From: Bacteroidota bacterium
GTDB lineage: Bacteria; Bacteroidota; Ignavibacteria; Ignavibacteriales; Melioribacteraceae
Assembly (NCBI GenBank): GCA_018829205.1
Contig: JAHJUE010000022.1
Coordinates: 372,001 to 436,000 of the forward strand
Direction: 5' to 3'
DNA length: 64,000 nucleotides
The position numbers and the translations under genes are program-made. This document shows positions 26,033 through 34,319 of this stretch, one piece after another (the stretch's first letter is position 1; each line of letters starts with the position of its first letter). The notes below the pieces were generated by a model that was not told the origin of the DNA, ran no database searches, and was given only the letters and a program-made list of their open reading frames with translations.

Positions 26033-27061
26033 TTATTTTCTCCCTCTAGAAGAACTTGATGAACTGCCGCTTGATCTTGACGAACCGCTTGAAGAAGATG
26101 ATCTTGACGCACTTCCGCTCGAGTTATTGGAGCTTGAACCTGAGGAACGGTATGAACCGCTGCTTGAAGTTCCGCTTGACCTGCTGCTGCCGGAACTGCT
26201 TCTGGGAGTACTATAAGTACTTCTTCCTGAATTAGAAGAGCTGCTTTTTCTTTTATTAACCGATGAGGATGACCCCGACCTGCTCGTTTTTCCGGAATTA
26301 TATTCTTTGCTCCTTGAACCGGAAGGTCTTGTATAAGTTTTACCTGTGGAATTTCTGGTGCCCGAATTTATTCTTTGCCTGTTTGTACTTGCCTTTCTTC
26401 CGTTACGCACATTATTATCTGTTTTTCTTTCGCTTGATACTTTTCCTCTTCCGGAAGTTGTATAACTTCCTGTTTTATCCAAGGTAGTATTTCTTCCGAC
26501 AGAACCAGTATATCCGTCCTTTCTTGATCTTTCACTATAACTATCGCGGTCTCTGGTAGCTTTGCCTCTACCTCCGCCGTCATTTCTTATACTTGCGTAT
26601 TTGTTGGTTCTGTATTTTGTGCCGTACGAATTATAATATCCGGAGTAATAACCGCCGCCATAATAATATCCGCCGTAATAACTTGTGTATCTATCGTAGT
26701 ACCAAGGACTATACCAGGGACTGTAGTAATAATCATAAATTCCTGGATACCAATACCAGTTGTACGTAAATAAAAATCTTGAGTGAGGATAAAAGTTAAA
26801 ATTGTATCTTCCGTAGAACGGGTAACCGTAATCATCATAATAATAATTATTAATGATCAGAGGATCTTCGTTATAATCGTAGACATAGTCAGAGGTATCG
26901 TATTCATCATAATAATAACCCGCCGAATCTTCATATACATAATCTTCTTCATCCCAGCTTTCATAAGTTCTATAATCAGGATTTCGGGTGGCCAGCTGAG
27001 TATAACAGCCTGTAAAAGATACTGTTAATATTAAAATTGAAAGTTTTGCTAATAATTTCAT
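26033..27061 (-). CDS. Tyr-rich / Ser-Arg-rich low-complexity lipoprotein
   Basis: The protein has 342 residues. The lipobox is SFTGC (Cys at about 19). Residues about 25-155 are extremely tyrosine-rich (runs such as YYSPWYSPWYYDRY and GGYYYGGGYYSGYY). Residues about 160-342 are low-complexity Ser, Arg, Gly and Thr (for example RSSGSSSNNSSGSASRSSSS). No globular domain is visible in the second half. The design, an aromatic sticky block followed by a Ser/Arg-rich tail, resembles adhesive or self-assembling proteins. The start MKLLAKLSILILTVSFTGC is typical. It is the first gene of the operon with the small lipoprotein and the FadL-like barrel. Confidence 0.75.
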   Translation of the reverse strand: MKLLAKLSILILTVSFTGCYTQLATRNPDYRTYESWDEEDYVYEDSAGYYYDEYDTSDYVYDYNEDPLIINNYYYDDYGYPFYGRYNFNFYPHSRFLFTYNWYWYPGIYDYYYSPWYSPWYYDRYTSYYGGYYYGGGYYSGYYNSYGTKYRTNKYASIRNDGGGRGKATRDRDSYSERSRKDGYTGSVGRNTTLDKTGSYTTSGRGKVSSERKTDNNVRNGRKASTNRQRINSGTRNSTGKTYTRPSGSRSKEYNSGKTSRSGSSSSVNKRKSSSSNSGRSTYSTPRSSSGSSRSSGTSSSGSYRSSGSSSNNSSGSASRSSSSSGSSRSSGSSSSSSRGRK

Positions 27062-27203
27062 TTTGAACCCCTTTCCATTACGTCAAACTATAATTAAAAA
27101 AGCAATTATTATGCCTAAAAATTGTGCGATAAAATGATAAAATGAGGGAGAAGCTGCCGGACTTGTATATATAATTAAACTGTAGTGTTTAGAATAATGT
27201 ACA

Positions 27204-27989
27204 CTAGAAAATGCCTTTTATGTATTCGACAAAAATGCCACGATCGGCTTTATTGCCGTTAAATTTTTTATTATCCAAAAGATTTCTTAAATCAAGACCT
27301 AAAGTAAACCCGTCGCCCACCGACCATCGGGCGCCCATATTTAAATATCCGTTTCCGTCGCCGAGCGATAAACTTCCGTTATCATTAATTGCGAAATCAT
27401 ACTCTGCAATAATTGAGAATCTGGATCCAATTGTTTTTTCTACTCCAATACCAACATTTAAATCTTTATCGCCGTCTTCTCTTTCTAACGAGTAATTAAT
27501 AATTCCGTGCACACTTAAGTAACCGAAAAATTCAAAGTTTTTTGCTGCTGCGGCAAAAAATCCGGGTGATTTAATTTCATATCTGTCGTCAGTTTTAAAA
27601 AAGAATCCTTTGCCTTGAGAATCGAATCCTAAAGTTAAAGCCGGAATGGCTTCTGTTTCATCAAGAACCCTGAATCTAGCATTAATACCGGGAAGATTAT
27701 ACCATGATATTTTACCGGTTCCGATAATATTTGATCCGCCGTATGAAATTCCGAAACTAAAATTATCAAATACTCCCACTTCCATTTTAGATATTACAAC
27801 TCCTTCGGGCAGCACATCCATTGAAACGCCTACAAAACCTTTTTCCAAAATTCCCGCCGAAGGCATATCTATAAGGGAGCGGTATTCAAATTTTGCGTCC
27901 GTTCCTGCTGTGCCCTGCGCGTTAAGATTTGAAAAAACAATCATTAATAAAAACAGAAAAAAGATAAAATTGTTTTTAGGTGATTTCAT
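27204..27989 (-). CDS. Exported beta-rich protein, probably outer-membrane barrel
   Basis: The protein has 261 residues with a signal peptide (FFLFLLMIVFSNLNAQG). The mature part has regularly spaced amphipathic strands with Gly and aromatic residues (VGVFDNFSFGISYGGSNI, FSIIAEYDFAINDN, FTLGLDLRNLL) and ends in IF, as many outer-membrane barrels do. The family seems to be one of the small barrel proteins common in Ignavibacteria, but I cannot name it. It stands apart from the Tyr-rich lipoprotein gene by 142 bases. Confidence 0.6.
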   Translation of the reverse strand: MKSPKNNFIFFLFLLMIVFSNLNAQGTAGTDAKFEYRSLIDMPSAGILEKGFVGVSMDVLPEGVVISKMEVGVFDNFSFGISYGGSNIIGTGKISWYNLPGINARFRVLDETEAIPALTLGFDSQGKGFFFKTDDRYEIKSPGFFAAAAKNFEFFGYLSVHGIINYSLEREDGDKDLNVGIGVEKTIGSRFSIIAEYDFAINDNGSLSLGDGNGYLNMGARWSVGDGFTLGLDLRNLLDNKKFNGNKADRGIFVEYIKGIF

Positions 27990-28068
27990 AAAGCCTCTAT
28001 CTGAAGTACAAAATATTCTTTATAAATTTATTGAATAATATATTCAAATGCTGAATTCAATTATTATT

Positions 28069-28494
28069 TTACTCATTTTCTTTTAATTCAAATTCCACAA
28101 TCTGGGGAAAGAGAGAAAGTTTATTTTTAAAAATAAAAATTACTTTCCCGCTTTTTTTAAAGGATCTAAAAAAAAGTTCTTCTTTATTTTCTCTGGGCAG
28201 ATTTTCTACTAATGAAGCGCCTTCAATAATTTCAAAATCAAAATCTAGTTTTCTTAAAGGTACTTTCTTACCCATTAAATTAATTGGTATGTTTTTTACT
28301 TCATATAATTTTTCATTTACTATTTCATTTACTTTTTCATCATCGTCAAATTTTTCAATCTGATTTATTTCATACCTAACTTCATAAATATTAAAAACAT
28401 AATACCATAAAGCGTAAACAAGAGTAAGCAAAACAAGAAGAGATATTATAAAGATGCTCATTTTCCCGTGTAAAATTTTGTGATCGGATTTCAA
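28069..28494 (-). CDS. Small single-span membrane protein in the sensor-kinase operon
   Basis: The protein has 141 residues. One membrane segment lies at about 12-34 (FIISLLVLLTLVYALWYYVF), followed by a soluble domain of about 105 residues with a beta-rich end (KVIFIFKNKLSLFPQIVEFEL). There is no CxxCH and no catalytic motif. It starts 10 bases after the NtrC-type regulator and is the third gene of the kinase-regulator operon, which suggests a role in the same signalling pathway, with its domain probably in the periplasm. I do not recognise a family. Confidence 0.6.
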   Translation of the reverse strand: MKSDHKILHGKMSIFIISLLVLLTLVYALWYYVFNIYEVRYEINQIEKFDDDEKVNEIVNEKLYEVKNIPINLMGKKVPLRKLDFDFEIIEGASLVENLPRENKEELFFRSFKKSGKVIFIFKNKLSLFPQIVEFELKENE

Positions 28495-28504
28495 AATATT
28501 AAAA

Positions 28505-29884
28505 TCAGTTAATTTCTTTCGATTGATAAACTATATTATATTTATTTATAAGCCGGTGAATCGATCTTCTGTCAAGCCCGCATTCATCGGCAGTTTTGGA
28601 AATATTGCCGTTATTAATTTTCAGATAATGTGTAATATATTCTATTTCAAATTTTTCAAGTAAAGCGTCTTTTGCGTCTTTAAAATTAAGCGACAATACA
28701 TTTTTATCGATCGTTACGGTTTTATTAACAAGGTTAGCAGGCAAATCGGAGAGCTGAATAACATCCGAGCTGCAGAGAAAAAAGGATCTGCCGATAATAT
28801 TTTTTAATTCCCTAACATTTCCCGGCCATTGATAATTCAACAAAGCTTCTTCAGCTTCCGGCGAAAATCTTTTAATTGTTCTAGAATTTTTATCGCACAA
28901 TTCCTTCATAAAACTACAGACCAGCGGGATAATATCATCCTTTCTTTCTCTTAAAGGGGGTACTTCCAAGGAAAAAGTGTTAAGCCTGTAGAATAGATCC
29001 TGTCTGAATCTTTTTTCGGCGACTTCAACTTCAAGATTCTGATTTGTAGCGGCTATAATTCTAACGTCAATATCAATTTCTTTTTGTCCGCCTACACGTC
29101 TTATTTTTTTCTCTTCAAGCATTCTTAACAATTTGATTTGAAGCGTCTGCGTCATATCGCCTATTTCGTCAAAGAAAAATGTACCGTTGTTTGCGAATTC
29201 CAATAATCCTGGTTTTGTTTTAACCGCGCCAGTAAAAGCGCCTTTTTCGTGTCCGAAAAGTTCGCTTTCAAAAAGATGTTCAGGCAAGGCGCCGCAGTTC
29301 ACAGGAACAAAAGGATCGAGAGTGCTTTTACTGATTTTATGAATTGCCCGCGCAATCAATTCTTTACCGGTTCCGCTTTCGCCAGTAATTAAAACATTCA
29401 TGTTATTTTCGGCAACGCGTTTAACGCTTTCCATAAGTTCGGCCATTTTAGAGCTTTTGTAAATAATACCTTCAAGCTCATTATGATCAATACCATTTGT
29501 CACGAGAACTAATTTTTCATCTGTTTTTTTCAATGCCCTGTCAATGCATTCAAACAATTTTTTTGAAGTAAAAGGTTTTTCTATAAAATCAAACGCCCCG
29601 TTTTTTACAGCTTCTACACTCGCTTCAATTGTTCCGTATCCCGAAATTACAATAACAACCGAAGTAGGATTATTTTGAAGTGCAGTTTTCACTATATCAA
29701 TACCCGATACATTTTTCATTTTAAGATCGGTTATAACCAAATCAAATTTTTCATTCCCTAAAATTTCGGAAGCTATAACCGAATCCTGCTCAAACCTTAA
29801 ATCATATTCATCCCTTATTGTAAGAATTTTCTTAAGGCTGTTAAGCATTTCTATTTCGTCGTCGACAACTAAAACTTTTTTCAT
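28505..29884 (-). CDS. NtrC-family sigma-54-dependent response regulator
   Basis: The protein has 459 residues. The receiver domain (1-120) has the acidic pair VVDDE, phosphoacceptor D53 in VITDLKM and K103 in EKPF. The AAA+ domain (about 140-380) has Walker A GESGTGKE, the sigma-54-contacting loop GAFTGA, and Walker B FFFDEIG. The C-terminal Fis-type helix-turn-helix ([19 protein letters not shown]) binds upstream enhancer sites. It activates promoters of the -24/-12 class. It starts 12 bases after the sensor kinase gene and is almost certainly its partner. The divergent cytochrome genes are the obvious targets; that is inference. Confidence 0.95.
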   Translation of the reverse strand: MKKVLVVDDEIEMLNSLKKILTIRDEYDLRFEQDSVIASEILGNEKFDLVITDLKMKNVSGIDIVKTALQNNPTSVVIVISGYGTIEASVEAVKNGAFDFIEKPFTSKKLFECIDRALKKTDEKLVLVTNGIDHNELEGIIYKSSKMAELMESVKRVAENNMNVLITGESGTGKELIARAIHKISKSTLDPFVPVNCGALPEHLFESELFGHEKGAFTGAVKTKPGLLEFANNGTFFFDEIGDMTQTLQIKLLRMLEEKKIRRVGGQKEIDIDVRIIAATNQNLEVEVAEKRFRQDLFYRLNTFSLEVPPLRERKDDIIPLVCSFMKELCDKNSRTIKRFSPEAEEALLNYQWPGNVRELKNIIGRSFFLCSSDVIQLSDLPANLVNKTVTIDKNVLSLNFKDAKDALLEKFEIEYITHYLKINNGNISKTADECGLDRRSIHRLINKYNIVYQSKEIN

Positions 29885-29896
29885 AAAACTTATCCG

Positions 29897-31360
29897 TTAA
29901 TTAAAAGTAATTATAAAACTTGTTCCTTTACCCTTTTCGCTTTTGCACTTTATGCCGGCATTATGATTTTTGCAGATGTTTTTTACAATATACAATCCCA
30001 AACCCGTTCCTTTTTCGGCCTGTTTGGTGGTAAAAAAAGGAGAAAAAATCTGGTCGATATATTTGGAATCAATTCCTTCGCCGTTATCTGTTATGGTTAT
30101 TTGTATTTTCCCGTTATTATTTTTATCGAGAATAATTTTAAGCTGCCCTCCCTCGGAAAGCGAATCAATAGAATTATTGTACAGATTTGTAAATACCTGA
30201 TCAAGCTGATAAGCGTCGGCATAAACAAAAACGTCTTCAATATTAAATTCTTTAGTTAAAATAATATTTTTCTTCTTAACAATCGGTTCAAAAATTTGGA
30301 GACTGTCGTTTATAACTTTCGTTAAACTTACCTCAGAAAAATCTTTTTCCGATTTTTTGCTATGCTTTAATATATTGCCCGTTATTTTAGATACTTTTAA
30401 TGATTGGTCGAGCAGTACATCAAAATCTTCTTCATATTTCTGCAGATTAGGATTATTCATTGATTCGAGCTGCAGATAATCAGCACGAGTCATAATAATT
30501 GCCGTATGATTATTAATCTCATGTGCCATCTCGGTAGTCAGCTCCCCTATTGTTGCTAATTTATGAGTATGCTGAAGCTGTTTAAAATGAAGCTCTTCAA
30601 TTTCATTTCTTGAATTTTGAATTTCCGAAACCATATTGTCAAAGTTTTTTTCGAGCTGACCGAATTCATCATCTTTTACCGGATTAAATCTGATTCCGAG
30701 ATTCCCCTTTTCAACTTCGTCAAATGCTGAAAGGAATTTTTTTAAAGGATTATTAATTAATTTCTCAAAGAAGTATATAAAACCTATAGCGAGAACAATA
30801 ATAATAACTACCGCAAGAAAAAGAATATGGTAAGAACCCGTATAAAAATATCTCTCTGCGTTTGTTAAATGAGAATCGACATCCAGGTAAGCGATAACAG
30901 GATCATTTCCATGGCAATTTTGACATCTGTTTTCGTTTTGAATTGCTTCAAAAGCTGAATAAGCATGCTTATCCTTCAATAAAATAATTTTCCTTTCCAT
31001 TCCGTCGGCTGTGTAGGGATTAATATGGTCAGGTGCCAATTTGATAAAGTTCTTTCCGACTTCAGTTAAATCCGTTGCGTAAGTAACAATACCGTTTTTA
31101 TTAAATATTCTTATATGATTGATATTATCGTAAGCTGAAATTTCATTCACAATTCCCTGAACATTTTTACTGCTGCCCTGCATCATAGCGTTGTCTAATC
31201 CGTACCTTAACATATCCATTGTCGCATCGAGCATAATTGTCGATCTCTGATGGAAATTTTCGGCAAACTGACTCATTATAAAGGTCACGGGAATTCCAAC
31301 AACAAGCATAATAAATAATATTGTTGACCAAATAAACTTTTCTTTAATAGTTTTTAACAT
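29897..31360 (-). CDS. Sensor histidine kinase with a haem-binding CxxCH in its periplasmic domain
   Basis: The protein has 487 residues from ATG 31360. I prefer this start because hydrophobic residues begin at FIWSTILFIML; a longer frame from GTG 31405 adds 15 unlikely residues. TM1 is at about 9-30, the periplasmic sensor at 31-177, TM2 at about 178-202, then a HAMP domain. The H box is MAHEINN, the N box is NLYNNSIDSL, and the G boxes are DNGEGI and GTGLGLYIV. The periplasmic domain contains CQNCH (146-150), a c-type haem attachment motif, in the context NRCQNCHGND. It may therefore sense redox state or a gas through covalent haem. It phosphorylates the NtrC-type regulator encoded 12 bases downstream. 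Confidence 0.92.
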   Translation of the reverse strand: MLKTIKEKFIWSTILFIMLVVGIPVTFIMSQFAENFHQRSTIMLDATMDMLRYGLDNAMMQGSSKNVQGIVNEISAYDNINHIRIFNKNGIVTYATDLTEVGKNFIKLAPDHINPYTADGMERKIILLKDKHAYSAFEAIQNENRCQNCHGNDPVIAYLDVDSHLTNAERYFYTGSYHILFLAVVIIIVLAIGFIYFFEKLINNPLKKFLSAFDEVEKGNLGIRFNPVKDDEFGQLEKNFDNMVSEIQNSRNEIEELHFKQLQHTHKLATIGELTTEMAHEINNHTAIIMTRADYLQLESMNNPNLQKYEEDFDVLLDQSLKVSKITGNILKHSKKSEKDFSEVSLTKVINDSLQIFEPIVKKKNIILTKEFNIEDVFVYADAYQLDQVFTNLYNNSIDSLSEGGQLKIILDKNNNGKIQITITDNGEGIDSKYIDQIFSPFFTTKQAEKGTGLGLYIVKNICKNHNAGIKCKSEKGKGTSFIITFN

Positions 31361-31591
31361 GTTAAGCTCAAAATTTATTAAAAATAATTGCGACATCGGT
31401 GTCACAGTGCGACAAACATTTCACATAAAAAGTGAATAATTTGATTAAAAACCAACAAATCCGACAGTTAATCTGAATATATTAATTTAATAAAACCGAC
31501 ATTTCAACATCTTTTAAGACATCAATATCAATTTAACTAATTTTATTCATTTTGGAAAATTTCAGGCACAATCATTGTAATAATAATAAGC
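31361..31591. promoter_or_regulatory. Divergent control region between kinase operon and receiver-cytochrome genes
   Basis: Within 231 bases the pentamer CGACA occurs at 31391, 31410, 31462 and 31497 in the same orientation. An imperfect dyad TGTCAC-AGT-GCGACA lies at 31400-31414. In AT-rich DNA this is far more than expected by chance and may mark binding sites for the NtrC-type regulator. No gene is present unless the kinase starts at GTG 31405. Confidence 0.45.
31564..31579 (+). promoter_or_regulatory. Weak sigma-54-like -24/-12 match AGGCAC-N5-TTGTA
   Basis: AGGCAC (31564-31569) and TTGTA (31575-31579) have the correct GG-N10-Gx spacing of the sigma-54 consensus TGGCAC-N5-TTGCA. A start about 12 bases on would fall at the ATG (31592), leaving no leader, which argues against it for the receiver gene. 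A Bacteroidota-type box TCATTTTG (31547-31554) nearby would leave a normal leader and is the rival explanation. Confidence 0.25.
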
Positions 31592-31975
31592 ATGAGAGTA
31601 TTTATAATTTCAAATGAATTTACGAAAGAAAATATGTTTCAGCTTATAAACGGATATAATGATGCTGAGATTTATTTTTGCACGGACATAAATGATCCTT
31701 TTGGAATTATATCAAAAACAATAGATCTGAATCCTTCATTGGTTGTTATTGACGATGATTTCACTTCTCCTAATACAATACAAATCCTGAAGTCAATTAA
31801 AACAATCAACAAAAATATGGCGACAATATTTGTGACTTCAAATAACAGTCTGGAGTTAGGGCGTGAAGTTACGCCGTTAGGAATTCAGTTCTATGCTATT
31901 AAGCCGCTGTCAAAAGCGGAAATTTTTGAATCAATTAAATCAATTATTAATCTACAAAAAAAAATGTCTTATTAA
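31592..31975 (+). CDS. Stand-alone receiver-like protein
   Basis: The protein has 127 residues, a single receiver-type (CheY-like) domain without an output domain. The beta-3 segment LVVIDDDF supplies D54 as the likely phosphoacceptor, and beta-5 supplies K104 in AIKPLS. The usual acidic pair after beta-1 is reduced to N8-E9 in IISNEF, so Mg2+ binding and phosphorylation may be weak. It ends 16 bases before the first cytochrome and is probably co-transcribed with it. It may be a phosphate sink or adaptor for the kinase encoded divergently; that is inference. Confidence 0.75.
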   Translation: MRVFIISNEFTKENMFQLINGYNDAEIYFCTDINDPFGIISKTIDLNPSLVVIDDDFTSPNTIQILKSIKTINKNMATIFVTSNNSLELGREVTPLGIQFYAIKPLSKAEIFESIKSIINLQKKMSY

Positions 31976-31977
31976 AC

Positions 31978-31998
31978 ATGCGGAGGCAGAAATGCTAA
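31978..31998 (+). promoter_or_regulatory. Leader of cytochrome 1: strong SD within a six-codon ORF
   Basis: GGAGG (31982-31986) lies five bases before the cytochrome ATG at 31992 and fixes that start. It is embedded in a tiny frame M-R-R-Q-K-C-stop (31978-31998) that overlaps the cytochrome start. The same 26 bases precede the second cytochrome (from 34299). Confidence 0.45.
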
Positions 31999-34076
31999 AA
32001 AAACTCACTTTATCTTTACTTTTCATCGCTTTGTCTTTTACGATGGTTCAAGGACAATCCGTTGAGATTAAAACATACGGTATATCTGACAGAACAGTTG
32101 CTGCAGATGCCAATGATATTTTTGATCTCAAGTATAACGGTCTTGCTAACGTAGGTGTTGGAACTAAAATCTACCTAATTGGTAACGCCGTTGATACAAC
32201 TTTTACAGCTCCACAATTTACAATTGTTTCAAAACCAGGCACTTCAGCCGCAGATTTTATTGGAACAGCGGATTTGGATGCTAATTCAAAAGTTGTTTCT
32301 CTTATTGTTGATGTAGTTGGTACCTACACAATTGAATTTACAGACGGTACAATGACTTCTTCAATCACAATAAACGCTGGTACGTATTTAGGTTTACCAT
32401 CAACCGGATTATCATGCGGAACATGCCATTCAAGCGAAAAAGCTAAATGGGAATTAACCGGTCATGCTAATACAGTAAAACCTTATACTGATGATCCTGC
32501 AGGCCATTTCCAAGCATTTTGTTTGGGCTGCCATACAACCGGTTTTGATGCAAATGCAGATAATGACGGATTTGACGATCATGATTTCGTATTCCCCGCT
32601 ACTTTAGCAGAAGGCAATTATGATGCATTAGTAGCAGCTTATCCTGCAGCAATGCAAAGAGCAAATGTTCAATGCGAAGCTTGCCATGGTCCGGGAAGCG
32701 CGCATAACAGCGTAGTAGCAGACAGCAAAATGGTTTCATCAAACGCATCAGCGGTTTGCGCAAGCTGCCATGATGCGGGAACACATCACGCAATTCCTGC
32801 ATTATTTGAAGAATCTGGTATTGACGCTACAGAATTTGACGGACGCGGTTTCCACGGCGGACACGCAGCAGGCGCTTTCGTTTCTTCTACCGATAGAGAC
32901 GGTTGCTCACCTTGCCATAGCGGTGCCGGATACGTACAATGGATTAAAGAAGGAAGACCTTCAGACGCTTTAGGTTTACCTGCAAAAACTGCTGTAAGAC
33001 CTACAGCTTCAACTTTTACATGCGTTACATGCCACGATCCTCATGACGCAACAAATCCTTATCAATTAAGAGCTAAAGAAACTACACTTGGCGACGGAAC
33101 AGTTATATCTTTTGAAAAATACGGAACTGGCGCTCAGTGTATTGATTGCCATAGAAGCCGCCGTCAAGCTGCAACTTATGCAGAAGACGTTAAAAACGGA
33201 AGCTCGCATTTCGGCGCACACCATGGTCCTCAGGGAGATATGCTTTTAGGTAAAAACGCTCCTGATTACGGTATTGAATGGCCAAGCTCACCTCACGGTG
33301 TTGCCGGCGGAAACGCATGCGTTGACTGTCATATGGCAGGCGAAAGCGCGTTTGATGCAGACGGTAATTTATTAAAATTCGGCGGTCACACATTTAACAT
33401 GAACAATGAAGAAGGCGAAGACAACGTTGAAGCTTGCGCTCCTTGTCACGGCGAAGTCGGCGAAACATTTAAAGAGAAAAAATTCTATATCAACGGAAAA
33501 GCTGATTTAGACGGCGACGGAACTGCTGAAGGTTTACAGGTTGAAGTTCACGGCTTATTGGAAAAATTAGCTACATTCTTACCTAAAAATGCTGATGGCG
33601 TAGTATTGATTCAATCAAGTGCAGACTTTACAACAGCGGCAGACGACAGTCTTACACCTAGAATTATGAGAGCCGGTTATGTTTACTTCTTTGTTGAAGA
33701 AGACAGAAGTCTTGGCGTTCATAATCCTCAGTTTACAATTGCTCTTCTTAAAGCGGCAATTGATGAAATGGGTGGAACAACAGGTATTGAATACGCTAAT
33801 ACAGAATTACCTAGTGATTATTCCTTGGATCAGAACTATCCAAACCCATTCAACCCTTCAACAACTATCAGATTCTCTATTCCTGAGGCTGGAAACGTAA
33901 AAGTTTCTGTTTATGATGTATTAGGAAAAGAAGTTGAAGTTTTAGTTAGTGAAAATATGAATGCTGGCGTATTTAATGTAAGCTGGGACGCTTCAAGATA
34001 CGCTTCAGGAATTTATTTCTACAAACTGCAGTCAGATAATTTTGTAAGCATCAAGAAAATGGTACTTATCAAATAA
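31992..34076 (+). CDS. Secreted nonahaem c-type cytochrome with T9SS sorting domain (copy 1)
   Basis: The protein has 694 residues. I start at ATG 31992 because GGAGG precedes it and the signal peptide MLKKLTLSLLFIALSFTMVQG follows at once; the longer frame from 31893 overlaps the receiver gene. Residues 22-135 are beta-rich (Ig-like). Nine CxxCH haem sites lie between C142 and H486 (CGTCH, CLGCH, CEACH, CASCH, CSPCH, CVTCH, CIDCH, CVDCH, CAPCH), with many extra His as possible axial ligands. Residues 611-694 form a type A T9SS sorting domain (LDQNYPNPFNPSTTIRF ... ASGIYFYKLQ). It should be matured in the periplasm and then displayed at the cell surface, where it could pass electrons to extracellular acceptors. 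The start lies 16 bases after the receiver gene. Confidence 0.93.
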   Translation: MLKKLTLSLLFIALSFTMVQGQSVEIKTYGISDRTVAADANDIFDLKYNGLANVGVGTKIYLIGNAVDTTFTAPQFTIVSKPGTSAADFIGTADLDANSKVVSLIVDVVGTYTIEFTDGTMTSSITINAGTYLGLPSTGLSCGTCHSSEKAKWELTGHANTVKPYTDDPAGHFQAFCLGCHTTGFDANADNDGFDDHDFVFPATLAEGNYDALVAAYPAAMQRANVQCEACHGPGSAHNSVVADSKMVSSNASAVCASCHDAGTHHAIPALFEESGIDATEFDGRGFHGGHAAGAFVSSTDRDGCSPCHSGAGYVQWIKEGRPSDALGLPAKTAVRPTASTFTCVTCHDPHDATNPYQLRAKETTLGDGTVISFEKYGTGAQCIDCHRSRRQAATYAEDVKNGSSHFGAHHGPQGDMLLGKNAPDYGIEWPSSPHGVAGGNACVDCHMAGESAFDADGNLLKFGGHTFNMNNEEGEDNVEACAPCHGEVGETFKEKKFYINGKADLDGDGTAEGLQVEVHGLLEKLATFLPKNADGVVLIQSSADFTTAADDSLTPRIMRAGYVYFFVEEDRSLGVHNPQFTIALLKAAIDEMGGTTGIEYANTELPSDYSLDQNYPNPFNPSTTIRFSIPEAGNVKVSVYDVLGKEVEVLVSENMNAGVFNVSWDASRYASGIYFYKLQSDNFVSIKKMVLIK

Positions 34077-34089
34077 GAAGTATGTTATT

Positions 34090-34121
34090 AAAATATGCCC
34101 GGATTAATCCGGGCATATTTT
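34090..34121. terminator. Perfect 32-base palindromic terminator after cytochrome 1
   Basis: The arms are 34090-34105 and 34106-34121, exactly complementary, with a GC-rich core (ATGCCCGG) flanked by A and T tracts. It lies 13 bases after the stop, so copy 2 probably has its own promoter. Confidence 0.85.
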
Positions 34122-34258
34122 TACATTATAATAAGATAACAAGACATTATTTCCCAATACTAAAAAATTGTTCCCCTCTCTATCTTACTTTTGAGAAGAA
34201 ATAATTTATATCATATCCCTTAGTCCTATTTTTTTGTTTTTTTTCTAAAATATAACTA

Positions 34259-34274
34259 TGGTATAATAGTTGAT
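34259..34274 (+). promoter_or_regulatory. Candidate promoter of cytochrome 2
   Basis: TGGTAT-N5-TTGAT (34259-34274) has sigma-54 -24/-12 spacing with three mismatches to the consensus core. The start would fall near 34285, giving a leader of about 28 bases. The same stretch contains TATAAT (34262-34267), so a sigma-70-type -10 box explains it equally well. Confidence 0.3.
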
Positions 34275-34298
34275 ATTATGTCTATAAGTCTTATTAAA

Positions 34299-34319
34299 AT
34301 GCGGAGGCAGAAATGCTAA
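34299..34319 (+). promoter_or_regulatory. Leader of cytochrome 2, identical to that of cytochrome 1
   Basis: The same frame M-R-R-Q-K-C-stop surrounds GGAGG (34303-34307), five bases before ATG 34313. Identity with the first copy runs from the mini-ORF ATG into the A-run of the second codons of the cytochromes. Confidence 0.45.

Noticed and set aside
26368-26838. Two minus-strand frames inside the Tyr-rich lipoprotein gene
   Set aside because: They are alternative frames of a low-complexity gene without starts, signals or motifs.
31361-31405. GTG start at 31405 for the sensor kinase
   Set aside because: It adds 15 residues without family similarity. ATG 31360 begins directly before the first membrane segment.
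31893-31991. Longer start of cytochrome 1 giving 727 residues
   Set aside because: It would overlap the receiver gene and place 33 charged residues before a perfect signal peptide. GGAGG before ATG 31992 decides for the shorter form.
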